The position numbers and the translations under genes are program-made. From NCBI GenBank assembly GCA_029844215.1, contig CM056734.1:17308501-17372500 (forward strand): 64,000 nucleotides of DNA, written 5' to 3'. How positions within the stretch are numbered: the stretch's first letter is position 1; every line of letters starts with the position of its first letter. The notes under the pieces are model-generated. The model was not told the DNA's origin, did not search any database, and was given only the letters and a program-made list of their open reading frames with translations. This document shows, in pieces, positions 1 through 11,050 of the stretch. The DNA is from Przewalskia tangutica. Lineage: Eukaryota; Streptophyta; Magnoliopsida; Solanales; Solanaceae.

Positions 1-587
1 GCAGTACCATACTCATTAGTGTTAAATTAATGTTTCCATCCAGAATCATTTAGCAAATTGTGTGGTCATATAGACTATTGGTGAGAAATATTTCCGAGGA
101 GAGCTCACGCATAAATTCTATCCCATTGTGTGAATTCTAATAGTGACCTGGTAGTGCACTTTTTTACTAGAATCCTTTTTGGTGGACCACTTGCTACCTC
201 AAAAATACTTTAGGGAATTTAGCAGATAAAGTTATTGAATGAGTAAGAACCGCGTGAATATCTGCTTTAATTCTATCCATTTTCATTATAATTCAGAATT
301 GTAATATCTGTTTTGCTGCTTGATTCATCTTTCTTTTTCCCTATTGTCTGATAATTCTCTGATCTTACTCATCCCTACTGTATGTGTTGCATTTGTTCTT
401 TAATTAGAAGTCTAGATCTAATTATTCCTCATAGGTATGAAACAAAAAATTCCAACTGTTCAACTCAGACTTTCTTGTTCTGAAGATTTTAAGGTTGCCT
501 TTTAAATAATCTCTCTCTGTCCACTTTTTTGTTGTCTTGTAAGACTGTTATATCTAAAAATTGCATTTTTACTACTGTATATCATAG
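1..587. other. Upstream intron sequence, no exon recognised
   Basis: AT-rich sequence without a sustained reading frame. It ends at a splice acceptor (AG at 586-587) that opens the first visible exon of the STICHEL-like gene, so it is most simply an intron of that gene. The earlier exons, including any AAA/clamp-loader domain, would lie outside the window to the left. Confidence 0.6.
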
Positions 588-3500
588 CTGAAGCTGAGAA
601 ACAGCAACTTAGTCATGCACTCAAAGTACTCTCTGAGACTGAAAAACAATTGAGGATGTCAAAAAATCAAACAACATGGCTGACTGCTGCGCTTCTACAG
701 TTAAGCTCGGTGGGCTCTCTAGTTGATGCCAAAGATGGAAATTCATGCTTGAGAACGGTATACGAACAAGGTGTGCATGTCTTTCATGACTCTCTCCTAC
801 ACTTCTCGTTGTTTGGGACAAGGCTAATTTTTATGTTCAACAAGTTCATTGAAGTGGAATTTTGTTTCTGTTGTGTCAGATCCTGATGGTAATCTTTGTA
901 GTACATCATCAAGTGAGAGTTTGAAGCACCTTACAAGTTGTGCATGTGAAAGCATCGAATCTTGCAAAAGGGGAATGCAGGATGATAAAGAAACTCTGGC
1001 TTCTATATGGTATAGAGCTATTGAAATGTGCGAATCCAATTCACTTGCAAACTTTTTGAGAAGAGGGAAGTTGTCATCAATTTGTCTTAAGCAAGGTAAC
1101 AGTTTTCACGTTTTACATGTTTATTGCATCATATCTTCAGCTTTGCCATCTCTGTGAATACAAAGGTCTATCTCTATCTGATTATATTGTCACCTTTTCT
1201 TCAATCCAATGTATAATTTGAGCCACACTTGGTTCCTATTTTTGTAAATTTTGATGCTTCAAATAATGAACTTTGCGAAGTCAACTTTAATCTGAAGAAG
1301 TTGAAATAGGGGACAACTTTTGAGTTGGACGTACTGATTTTCTTTAATAAAATTGAGCTGGAATCTTCTATCTTTAAGAGATAGAGCAAGTTTGTCCTTC
1401 TATCCTCCTCATTACTCCCACTTGGATACGCTACCAAGGTACCAAATATGCTTTCCACAGGTAATGAGCCCTTTTGCTTTTCTGTTTCCATGTGTCCTTT
1501 TAACAGCATATTCAATCTCTTGGCACCTTAAAACCTCCTACTCACCTAAATCATGATATTTATGTAAATCTGCTTGACCATAAAATTTAGAGTTACAGTC
1601 ATAGTTCAGAGAGTGCTTTTACAGAATATCCATAAGTATGTGTCCATGCAAGCTCCATACTATTCCCTATCTCACTAATATGTTGAGCTTATGTTCAAAC
1701 TTTGCAAGCAAATAAGATATCAATATGAAGTTCTGAGAAAATCTTATCAAAGAAACTATAGTTTCCATTAGTGAGGATCAAATAAACTTGTAGGGCTCGT
1801 TTGGTACGTCGCACTGGACTGTACTAATTTCATTGGACTGGACTGGACTGTATTGGACTGGACTGTATTAATATATAATGGACGGTATTAGAGTATTAAT
1901 ATATAATGGATTGTATTTTTTTTATTTTTAGTACAGTCCAGGGGAGACCCACCTGCTAGATACGTCTCACAGTTGGACTGTACTATTTTTAGAAATAAGT
2001 ACCAGTCGATGCAAAAACACCCACCAAACCACTGTATTATTTTTTGTCCAAGACACCTTAATACAACTTAACAAACGATGCCCGTATAGTTCCAGAATCT
2101 GCACGCTGGAGTCCATTTGGACGAAAGCATAGTTTTAGTATCAAGTTCATTGTAGAGTTCAACTTTTTGTTCCTCTTTGATTGTTTCTCCAACTTCATGA
2201 TTTCAAAATACTTATTGAAAGCAAATGCCTTACACAATTCAACTGTTTTCTTTCTATCATGAATATGTTGCAATCCATGGCAGGTTTGGCTATTGCTGAA
2301 CTGGAGTTCTATTGCCCCAAAGACATATCAAAGGCTGAGAAATTGTGGAAACCCATTGCAAAGGCACTTCAGTGGACACTATGTTGCAATGTGGAGATCA
2401 GAATCAATCTTGTATCCGGATGGTTTCCCAAAAATTATTCCAGAGTGAAAAGGCTTTCTTTTACACTTTTTAATTGTTCACGTGGTAAATCACATTCCAA
2501 GATGGAACATATAAGTGAAGCATCGGAGAATTCTGCTTCTGCTTCTAAAAGAGTCATAATGGTGGATAAAGTTGTTGAAATGTGTTCCTCTGAGTCTTTA
2601 TCTCAAAACTCTCAAATATCTTGTCATGGTAGAGAAATTATGACCATAAGAAACAGCGATGGAAATGCATTAAGCATTGGATCAGATACACCTCAGATAT
2701 TATTGACAGATGGTTCCCTGCAAACACATCAGTTAGAATCTGATTGTTCGAAAGAGAGAAGTGCTTGCAGATGCCGGGATTTATATACCATAGAGTCAGA
2801 GAAAAAACCAAGCTGTTTTCCTAGAACAGTAGGACTTCTAAAGAGATCAAATTCATCGAATGCTTCTCATATTTCGATTACTCAACCACAAAACAATTTG
2901 ATTTTATCCCTTCCCAGCAAGACACCTTGTCAAAGCCACATTCCTTGCAGCAGTTTAAATAATCACTCTTCTGGGAATCTAGATCTGTAAGTATCTTATA
3001 TCTCAAAATAATTTTTCTAAAGATTTCTTCTTAATACAAGTTTGTGCTATTATCCTATTTGTGATCTCCCTTACTTTTTTTAATCTAATAGTGATCTCAA
3101 ATTTCAGTTTGCTTTCAAATTGATGTATCAAATTCATATTGGTGTCATAACCTAAATCTCAAATTGTAATCTGTAAGGGACCGATATAGTAAGGGATGCC
3201 AGAAGATATGACTGGATCTAGAACTACTTAATTATTACGTGCATGCATGAATCTTTCTAGAAATTGAATTGCTGGTTATCAAGGAAGGTCACTATTTAAG
3301 CCCCGTATTATTTTCTTGTTTTCCGACATTAAATTTGAAGGTAGTGTCATGCTTCTTTTTTTTGACAGTTCCAAGGAGTCAAAATGGCGTTGTTGGAGAA
3401 CCGCTCTGTTACCCTTCAGGAAGGTAACCTTTTAATTTAACATTTTATAGATGCATCCTTGCACCAAATTGATACATGCCTTCTGAAAACAACATATCCG

Positions 3501-3704
3501 ACATATTCTTTTGGCTTAACCATTTTGATTCTTAATGCTGATTGAAATTTTAATTGAAAAATATCTGTAAGATCAACATCTCCATACATCCCTAAAGTTC
3601 GGACTACTAACCAATAATGCTTGATGATGCAGGCTTTGCAGCCGAGACATCAGCATGAAAATCCACCCCAAGAATGGATTCTACCTTATTCTGCTGCAAA
3701 CTAG
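588..3704 (+). CDS. STICHEL-like protein, 3' part (C-terminal 408 residues)
   Basis: Five exons join in phase: 588-770, 880-1095, 2284-2986, 3369-3423 and 3633-3704 (stop TAG). All introns are GT-AG. The first exon encodes a segment ending ...EKQLRMSKNQTTWLTAALLQL, a signature next to the clamp-loader region of STICHEL proteins. The second and third give IWYRAIEMCESNSLANFLRR and then KAEKLWKPIAKALQW / CNVEIRINLV, the conserved C-terminal domain. STICHEL and its relatives resemble bacterial DNA polymerase III gamma/tau subunits; in Arabidopsis, STICHEL controls trichome branching. The rest of the third exon is a long Ser-rich, probably disordered stretch, followed by a short Trp-rich tail (WRCWRT) and a C-terminus ending in Asn. 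The N-terminal part is missing because the window begins inside the gene. Intron 2 (1096-2283) holds a Tourist-like MITE. Family assignment is firm; which STICHEL-like paralogue it is remains uncertain. Confidence 0.85.
1793..2083. mobile_element. Tourist/PIF-Harbinger-like MITE in STICHEL-like intron 2
   Basis: A 291-bp element starts GGGCTCGTTTGG and ends with the inverted counterpart CAAACGATGCCC. Both sides are flanked by GTA (1790-1792 and 2084-2086), consistent with a 3-bp target duplication. The interior has repeated GGACTGGACTGTA motifs and no coding capacity. The GGGC...TTTGG ends resemble Tourist elements, although their usual target is TWA. Confidence 0.6.
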
Positions 3705-4920
3705 CAATATGAAATATAACATAAACTGAGGGTGCAAGATAGCTTTCACAGATTTACATGATTTAAGTAAGCATTTTTGTTATACTTAGCTCTAACAGAA
3801 GTTCACCTACATGGTGCTTAACTATATGTACATACAGCCTGAAGATATCTTCGTCTCCTCTACTATGTTGCTGTCCTGACATATAATGTATCAAATTTAA
3901 GCTATGGTTTCTGTGGCCTATAAGCTAATGTTAAGTTTGGCTCAATTCAACATTGTTGTCTTTGTTCTTTTGGGCCAAATATTTTGTGGACTGAAATCCA
4001 AAGTAATATCAAGTGGGGGTCCATGGATCATTTCTCTTAATATGTTTGGTTCAACTATTTATGGAATATTAAAATTTCCTCATATTTAGGAATTACAAGT
4101 ACAACTAAATCTAATTCACGTGAAGAAAATATGTGACTCCCTTTTTGGTATTATTGCTCCAATAAAGGTGGAATCTCTCACCCCATGAGCTCCACATCTC
4201 TGTCCGACAGGTCTGTGAACGGTAAATCATGGTGACTCAATTGATTTCAAAGATTAAATCAGTACCACGTTGTGCACAAACCCTTTTTTGGTATTATTGT
4301 TTCGGGGAATAAAGGGAAGACGAGTATGTTTACGTCGATTTTAAGTTGTTTCAAATATCTAATGTCGTCAAGGTATATTTTATTTTGTATTGAATAGAAA
4401 ATGTGAAGTATAATATAATATGGCTAGAATGACTACATATATAGAAACTTGGTTTATAGTTATACCCCGTGTTATACACGGCACTACATTAACCAATTTG
4501 AAAAAAGTTACTATAAATTATATCAATACATTTTTATTAAAGACATAAACAACTATAGTTTTTTATTACATAGTTGATTTTCTCCTATAACACTTATGTT
4601 TTTCATGTATGGTAAGCATGATTATGTTAATTCGACACATTAATTTATTTATAATTTTCAATACTTACAAATATTAATATTTTGGATGAAATGCTCTCCT
4701 TAGATTCTCTTACTATGTTCACTATTATATTTTCTTCTTCTAAAAAAGGCAAAAATTCCTTCAGAATAGCTTTAATTTAATATATGAACTAGATGCTAAT
4801 CAAGGAATGTTCTAGTTTGACTATACTTTAATTATTTTATAAATATAAATTCAACTTGATATAAATATGTAAAAAATATCAGTAATATAAACAAAGTATG
4901 ACTTGTCAATTACACCTGGG
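3705..4920. other. 3' UTR and intergenic spacer
   Basis: This follows the STICHEL-like stop codon. The first few hundred bases are probably its 3' UTR, and the rest is AT-rich spacer. The open frame at about 3904-4089 is short, hydrophobic and without any family signature, so it is not annotated. Confidence 0.5.
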
Positions 4921-4938
4921 CCCCACATTCCACACAAC

Positions 4939-5047
4939 TCTCTCTCTCCTCCCCTTTAAACAATATAAGACAGTGACTTGTTTTTCTCTCTCTAAAATTG
5001 TTTCTTTCATGGCTTCTCGCCGGAAACAACCGCAGTAGTTGAACCAC
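4939..5047 (+). promoter_or_regulatory. Core promoter and leader of the receptor-kinase gene, with a uORF
   Basis: A pyrimidine-rich patch (about 4939-4956) precedes a TATA-like AATATAAG at about 4962-4969. A second CT stretch follows near 4984-4993, then the leader. An upstream ORF of nine codons (ATG 5009, stop TAG 5036-5038) lies wholly in the leader and ends 9 nt before the main ATG at 5048. Core elements are read by eye, and the transcription start is inferred. Confidence 0.45.
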
Positions 5048-8000
5048 ATGGAGGTGTTTGTTAATTCAAGTTCAAAGTTTGTTTTTTGTGCTTTATTATT
5101 CATTACTTTGCTCGGATTAAGTCATTATGGAGCTGTATCAGAGCCTACACAGGACAAGCAAGCTCTCCTTGCTTTCCTTTCTCAGATCCGACACGCAAGT
5201 CGGGTCAAATGGAACTCTTCTACTTCTGCTTGCACTTGGTTCGGTGTTGAATGTGACCCGAACAACTCTTTTGTTTATTCACTGAGACTACCTGCTGTTG
5301 GGCTCGTTGGTCAAATTCCGGCTAACTCATTGGGCCGGTTGAGTCAACTCCGAGTTCTTAGTCTCCATGTCAACCGGTTATCCGGCCCAATCCCTGCCGA
5401 TTTTTCTAACCTTAAGCTTCTTCGTAGTCTGTATCTACAAAACAATCGATTTACCGGCGAGTTTCCGAGGAGTCTTCCCGGGTTGACCCGATTAAACCGG
5501 CTGGATCTTTCATCGAATAATTTCACTGGTAGTATCCCTTTCTCTATCAATAATCTCACCCATTTAACTGGACTTTTATTGCAAAACAATAACTTCTCCG
5601 GTACTCTTCCGAGCATTAATCCACCAAGCCTTGTGGATTTCAGTGTGTCGAATAATCATCTCAATGGTTCAATTCCTACTGCACTTTCTAAATTCCCAGC
5701 TTCATCTTTTTATGGTAACATTAATTTATGTGGCGGCCCATTACCACCATGTAGCCCATTTTTTCCTTCTCCTTCACCTTCACCTTCATCTAACATAGAG
5801 CCCAAAACCACTCCATCAAACAAGAAACTCTCCACAGCTGCCATTATCGGAATAGCTGTGGGCTCCACACTTGGGGTTCTCTTGTTGTTGGCACTACTGC
5901 TTTTTATCTGTTTACGTCGAAGAAATAAGGATACAACAAAGACACAGAAACCTCCGGTGGTGCCGGTGGTAGCAGGGGGGGCGGGGGAGGCAGGGACATC
6001 GTCGTCGAAGGATGATTTAACTGGTGGTGGTGAAGGGGAGAGGAATAAACTTGTATTCTTTGATGGTGGTGGTGGGTATAGTTTTGATCTTGAAGATTTA
6101 TTGAGGGCATCAGCAGAGGTACTAGGAAAGGGTAGTGTTGGTACAAGTTATAAAGCTGTTCTTGAAGAAGGTACTACAGTGGTGGTGAAAAGGTTGAAAG
6201 ATGTGGTGGTTCAAAGAAAAGAATTTGAGCAACAATTGCAAGTGTTGGGGAAGATGAAAAATGAAAATGTGTTGCCTTTGAGAGCATTTTACTTCTCTAA
6301 AGATGAGAAATTGTTGGTCTCTGATTACATGCCTGCTGGAAGTTTGTCTGCTCTTCTTCATGGTATGCTGCTTCTTTTTTTTTTTAATTAACTCAAATTT
6401 GTTGGAAAAAGCTCAAATGTGACTCATTTATGTCAATGTGATAGTTTTGCCCATTTATGTCATTGATGTTATCAAAATAATTCATCCATGCTCTTTTTAT
6501 TAAAGTCGGTGTTAATGTAAAATGGTGTTGTAAAAAGGTCAATGAAAAATAGCATGAATGAGCTATTGTGGCAATGACGATGATATAAATGAGTTATTTC
6601 CGATAATTCAACTACATATTTGAGTTTTACCCCTATTTTTCTTCATTATCTAGCTGCTGTTTGATAGTTTTATATTTTTCTGCATTCTGTGGCTGCTGTT
6701 TCTGGAATTTGCTACTAAAAGATGAAGGTTCAGAATTTCAAATTTGCAGTTATAAACACTTGAATTGAATCCATGCTTTCCCAAAGTCTTTAAACTTGAA
6801 TGGAAATAAAGATATGAATAGCATTTAATCCTTGCTAGATTTTAGGGACTTGTTCTGATTCTTGGTAAGTCTTTGAGGGTTAGGTGGGTTATAGCCATGA
6901 AAAAAAAGATTAAATTTTTATTTTGTTTGTTTTTTGAAAGAATAGTAGATGGGGCTTCAATCTTACACGTGCAGATCATGACACATTGTAACCCATAGTT
7001 TACAGCGCTTTTGAACTGGCATTGCATTATTGTTTCTTTCAATAATTGAAGTTTGGTACCACTTAATTTAGTTCTTTACTTCTTATCAAGGGGTTGTTTG
7101 GTTTCTGATTAAAAGGTGAGTTATTCCTGTATTAGAATCTATATAAGTACTATGTTAAGGTAGTATTTTAGTTGCTATGTATAAAATTCATCTTTGCTTA
7201 CCGATTTACACTCTCACATAACTAATATATATATAAATTATAAGGGAATTTCTGTACATTATTTAATGCAGGGTAAATAATAGAATAACTAAATCTTGCC
7301 TACATAACTCTAAGTAACAACCAAATGACCCCTTAATTCTGAATAAGCTATGCTCTCTGTAAGAGATACATTTATTATCAAGAGTCAAGACAAGCGCAAA
7401 TTGCGCATTTTGTTTCGAAAATTCCTTAAACTACGGCAACATTCTTTTTGAGGGAAAAGGAACAGTGGCATTTTGTAGATTTGTTACTTTTTTAGTACTT
7501 CTATTATTTTTATGAAACCAACTTTACATTGCAACAGACCACCATGATTCCTTTGCCGACTGCCGTCCTTTATAAATGATAAATGAAAGACTTTCTTCCA
7601 AGATTTACCTTTTATTTTGTTACCTCGCTTGTGCCTATGCCCAAAAATATGTGTAATTGCCCCAACTATTCCATGCATACTCAAACTACCTGTAAAATTG
7701 TAGTAGTTACATTTTAATTTTTTCATTATACATCAGGGGAAATGGGGGAGGGAATAATAAAGTGCTGTGGAGTTGGTGATATCAAATAATAACTAATTAT
7801 CAATCAAAGCATTGGTTTTCAAACCTCACAATTTTCAAATCATGATGTTAGGTAATTGATTGTAGCAAAGTTCATCCTTACAGACTTAAAAGGCTTACAT
7901 TACTTTGGCTTTAAGCTATTTGGTGGTTGGTGATATCAAATAATAATTAATTATCAATCAAAGCATTGGTTTTCAAACCCCACAATTTTCAAATCATGAT

Positions 8001-9109
8001 GTTAGTAGTCATGATGTTGGCTTTAAGCTATTTGGTGGTTATAACTGCCTGTCTGATTATTATTCGTCTAATTCTTTTGCTTTACTTTATTGCTCATTGG
8101 TTCTTGCTGTCCCCCATTTTCTTCTTTTGGTGAAATAACGTGCTGCTGCTTTACTCCATTGTCCATTGATTCTTGCTGTCACCCATTTTTGGTGAAATAA
8201 AGTGCAAAAGAAAAGCTCTAATTAAAATATTTACTTTGGTTAATTCTTGTACATTACAAAAAAGATTGTTCTAGCTAACAAAATGTTATGATAATCTGTC
8301 TCTAAATAGGATTTGAAACGGATTCGCTGTTTAGCTACGGAATTTGTCCGTCTCTAGTTCCTGTCTTTTAGTATGTAGGTAGTAGAGGATGGCATTGTTC
8401 TGTTGTTTAATTGAAATGTTTACTTTGGTTAATTCTTGTAGGTAGTAGAGGATCAGGGCGTACACCACTTGACTGGGATAGTCGAATGAGAATAGTGTTA
8501 GGTGCAGCAAGAGGCATTGCATACCTCCATATTTCAGGAAAAGTTGTCCATGGAAACATCAAGGCTTCCAATGTTATACTTAAACAAGATAACCAGGATG
8601 CATGTGTATCCGATTACGGATTGAACCCTCTTTTCTCCACCGCGGCACCAGTTAACCACCGTGTTGCAGGATATCGTGCACCGGAGGTTCTTGAAACTCG
8701 AAAAGTAACGTTTAAATCTGATGTGTACAGCTTTGGAGTACTAATGTTGGAGCTCTTAACGGGCAAAGCACCGAACCAAGCTTCACTAGGTGAAGAAGGC
8801 ATTGATTTGCCTAGATGGGTTCAAAGTGTTGTAAGGGAAGAATGGACAGCAGAGGTGTTTGATGTTGAGCTAATGCGATACCATAATGTGGAAGAAGAGA
8901 TGGTACAACTACTTCAGATAGGTATGGCATGTGTTGCTATTGCGCCAGACCAACGGCCTTCCATGACGGAGGTGGTAAGGATGATCGAAGAAATGAATAG
9001 AGGGGATACGGATGATGGTCTTCGACAATCTTCCGACGATCCCTCTAAAGGTTCCGAGGGCCAAACACCACAGGAATCTCGAGGTTCGCCTCGTGGTGTT
9101 ACACCATAG
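5048..9109 (+). CDS. LRR receptor-like pseudokinase (At2g26730 type)
   Basis: Two exons, 5048-6362 and 8442-9109, join in phase 1 to give 660 residues. In order: a signal peptide (about 1-30); an N-terminal LRR cap with a CTWFGVEC cysteine pair; about five LRRs (roughly 80-215) with LSGPIP, FTGSIP and LNGSIP loops; a Pro/Ser-rich stretch; a transmembrane helix (about 248-275) followed by RRR; and a kinase-like domain (about 340-620). The ATP-binding lysine is kept (VVVKRLK), but HRD is replaced by HGN (VHGNIKASN) and DFG by DYG (VSDYGL). It is therefore a probable inactive kinase that signals through partners. It closely matches the Arabidopsis At2g26730 group in layout, including the C-terminal DDGLRQSSDDPSKGSEGQTP tail. 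The 2,079-bp intron splits the kinase after ALLHG, a usual position in this clade, and contains local duplications, including a copy of the exon-2 acceptor. Confidence 0.92.
7773..8042. repeat. Interlaced local duplications in the receptor-kinase intron
   Basis: A block of about 78 bp beginning TTGGTGATATCAAATAATAA occurs at about 7773-7851 and again at about 7927-8005 (spacing 154 bp). A second unit, GGCTTTAAGCTATTTGGTGG, occurs at about 7909 and 8021. Just downstream (about 8080-8190) a TTTACT..ATTG..CATTG.TTCTTGCTGTC motif is also doubled. These look like successive slippage or template-switch duplications; no transposon ends are seen. Confidence 0.7.
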
Positions 9110-10461
9110 AACAAGGGACAACAAAAATAAATCATAAAAATGGACGCCCTAAAGTAAATTGTATTAGGTGTTTAGGGGGTTGGAGCAAAGTATTTGGGGG
9201 ATCTATTATGTGTCTTTTTTTTATTTTTTTATTTTTTTCTTGAAATTATTTTGAGAAAAATTGTGCAATGATTTTTTTGGGTGGTAGTTGAGAAATTTGA
9301 ATATTTCCGTGAAGTGATTGGGAAATTGGAATTGACCGTGTGATGGAATCAGTCAGTTTTAAAAAATCATCTGATTCTTTTGGTATAAAAAATTGTTCAG
9401 GGTTTAATAATTGCCAACTAGCATTCAAATGGTTACATCGTGGAATTCGAAGAATTTGTTTTTATACGAGTAAGAGGTACTAATATTTATTTTAAGATTG
9501 GATGGATTTGGTCTGACTTCAGGGTGTTAAATCACATGCACTTCATGGATTTTATATAACTCATCGTAAATTTGTTACTTCAAATAATACTTGTTCCATC
9601 TAGAGGTGTCCAAATTTGTTACTTCTAACACTTTTAAATAATACTTGTTCCATTTAGAGGTGGCCTTCTGTTGTGTCATTTAAATTATTTTTGCACCAGT
9701 CAAATATGTAAAAAGTGTGTAATACACTCGTCGATGACTTGCAAAATGTCAAATTAAATTAGGATATGTGGCTTTTGATCAAATAATAATATAAAAAATA
9801 AATTTTTAAAAAAGATTAATATTTAAAAAAAGAAAGAAAGAATGTTTTTGATGTTTTTCACCATCTTCATATGTGTTCTTGTTCAAACCACGATTTTAAT
9901 TTATAATTTCTAGAGAAACTCCTTCAAACTTTCTAACGGTCCCATTAATAATGTTTAGACCCAATTAATTCAAAATAATCCCAAGAGAATAAAATGAAAT
10001 TGCTAGATTCACTGAATCTAGATCAGAAAAAAAGAACGAAATCGAAAATAATGGAATTTCGCCTGAAAATTATTTGAAAAAAAGAAAGAAAGAAGAAGAA
10101 ATAAAAAGAAAAAGAAAAACATGTCTTTTGAGCTTTTCCCGTCTTATTTCGGTAAAAATCACGCAAGTTGTCAAGTAAAAGTGTTTAAATAACAAAGCAG
10201 GCGGCTCAATAGTTTATTTCTGTTCTTTTTGGGAGTGTTTTGGATAAGAAGCCACGTGTCAGTATAACATAAGTTTAATTGAGAACACACGCTTTTGAAT
10301 TTTTAAAGATTATAAAAAGTAAAGTGTGTTTAATAGATACAATTGTACAAATGTTTGAATAGGTACAGCACATACTTAAAATTTAAGGGAGCCGCCTACG
10401 TATTTTCAAGATTCTTGTTTAAATATGCCAAAATATTTAGGCATAAATTCTAGAATAGAGA
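9110..10461. other. Intergenic spacer
   Basis: The receptor-kinase 3' UTR is probably in the first few hundred bases. The rest is AT-rich with A-rich runs near 9790-9850 and 10070-10120. A short phrase (AATACTTGTTCCAT.TAGAGGTG) is repeated near 9590 and 9645. No coding or transposon signature was found. Confidence 0.5.
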
Positions 10462-10490
10462 GTCTCACACAACTATTACTTGTGTGAGAC
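10462..10490. repeat. Perfect 11-bp inverted repeat (hairpin)
   Basis: GTCTCACACAA (10462-10472) and its exact reverse complement TTGTGTGAGAC (10480-10490) are separated by 7 nt. The hairpin sits in the spacer beyond the 3' end of the UFSP2 gene. It has no flanking T-run and no recognised family. Confidence 0.8.
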
Positions 10491-11050
10491 CCATTATTTA
10501 GAAACTTTCTCGTGATATCATCATCATATCTGAGGTTGCACGGCTTTTTAAAAGCTTCACTTCTTGATCCCAGTTCAGTTAAATTGATTGTTTGCCAGAA
10601 TAATATAGTACCTTCAACTCATTCTTTGAATGGCATACAGCACTATCTCTTTCAAACTTGGACATTGCACCAACTTCTTCATGATACTCCTCATAAGCTC
10701 ACAGTACAGTTACTTGACAATAAAAGCAGCATTTAGTGAACCCAGTCAAATGTCATCCGACCAGAAACCAGAACAGGATAAAATTCATGCTTTTGATTAT
10801 ATCAGGGAAGGAATCCAATTTGACTGAAAAAGAAAGGTCATATTGACTTCAGACCATCATTCATTTAAGGCCAACAAAAAAAGACAGGTCCCAGTAAAGC
10901 CACACTCTCCAAGGGCAATTAAGGATAGACGCCCTACTCCAGAGCTAGAAGGGATAAAAACCCAACTTGCACACAGAGAGACTGGCTCTGTCTATCTGAA
11001 CATGGTCTTGTGCAAATAGCATTCTTGGATTTTTGTATTTTCAAGGTTAA
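10491..11050. other. Spacer and probable 3' UTR of UFSP2
   Basis: The stretch next to 11050 is the likely 3' UTR of the minus-strand protease gene. Overlapping plus-strand open frames at 10512-10827 are short and lack recognisable features. Confidence 0.45.

Noticed and set aside
758..760. Splice donor at 758 for the first STICHEL-like exon
   Set aside because: Gives the wrong phase for exon 2; the GT at 771 joins correctly.
3904..4089. Open frame of 61 codons with hydrophobic residues
   Set aside because: Lies in the STICHEL-like 3' flank, with no family resemblance; chance frame in AT-rich DNA.
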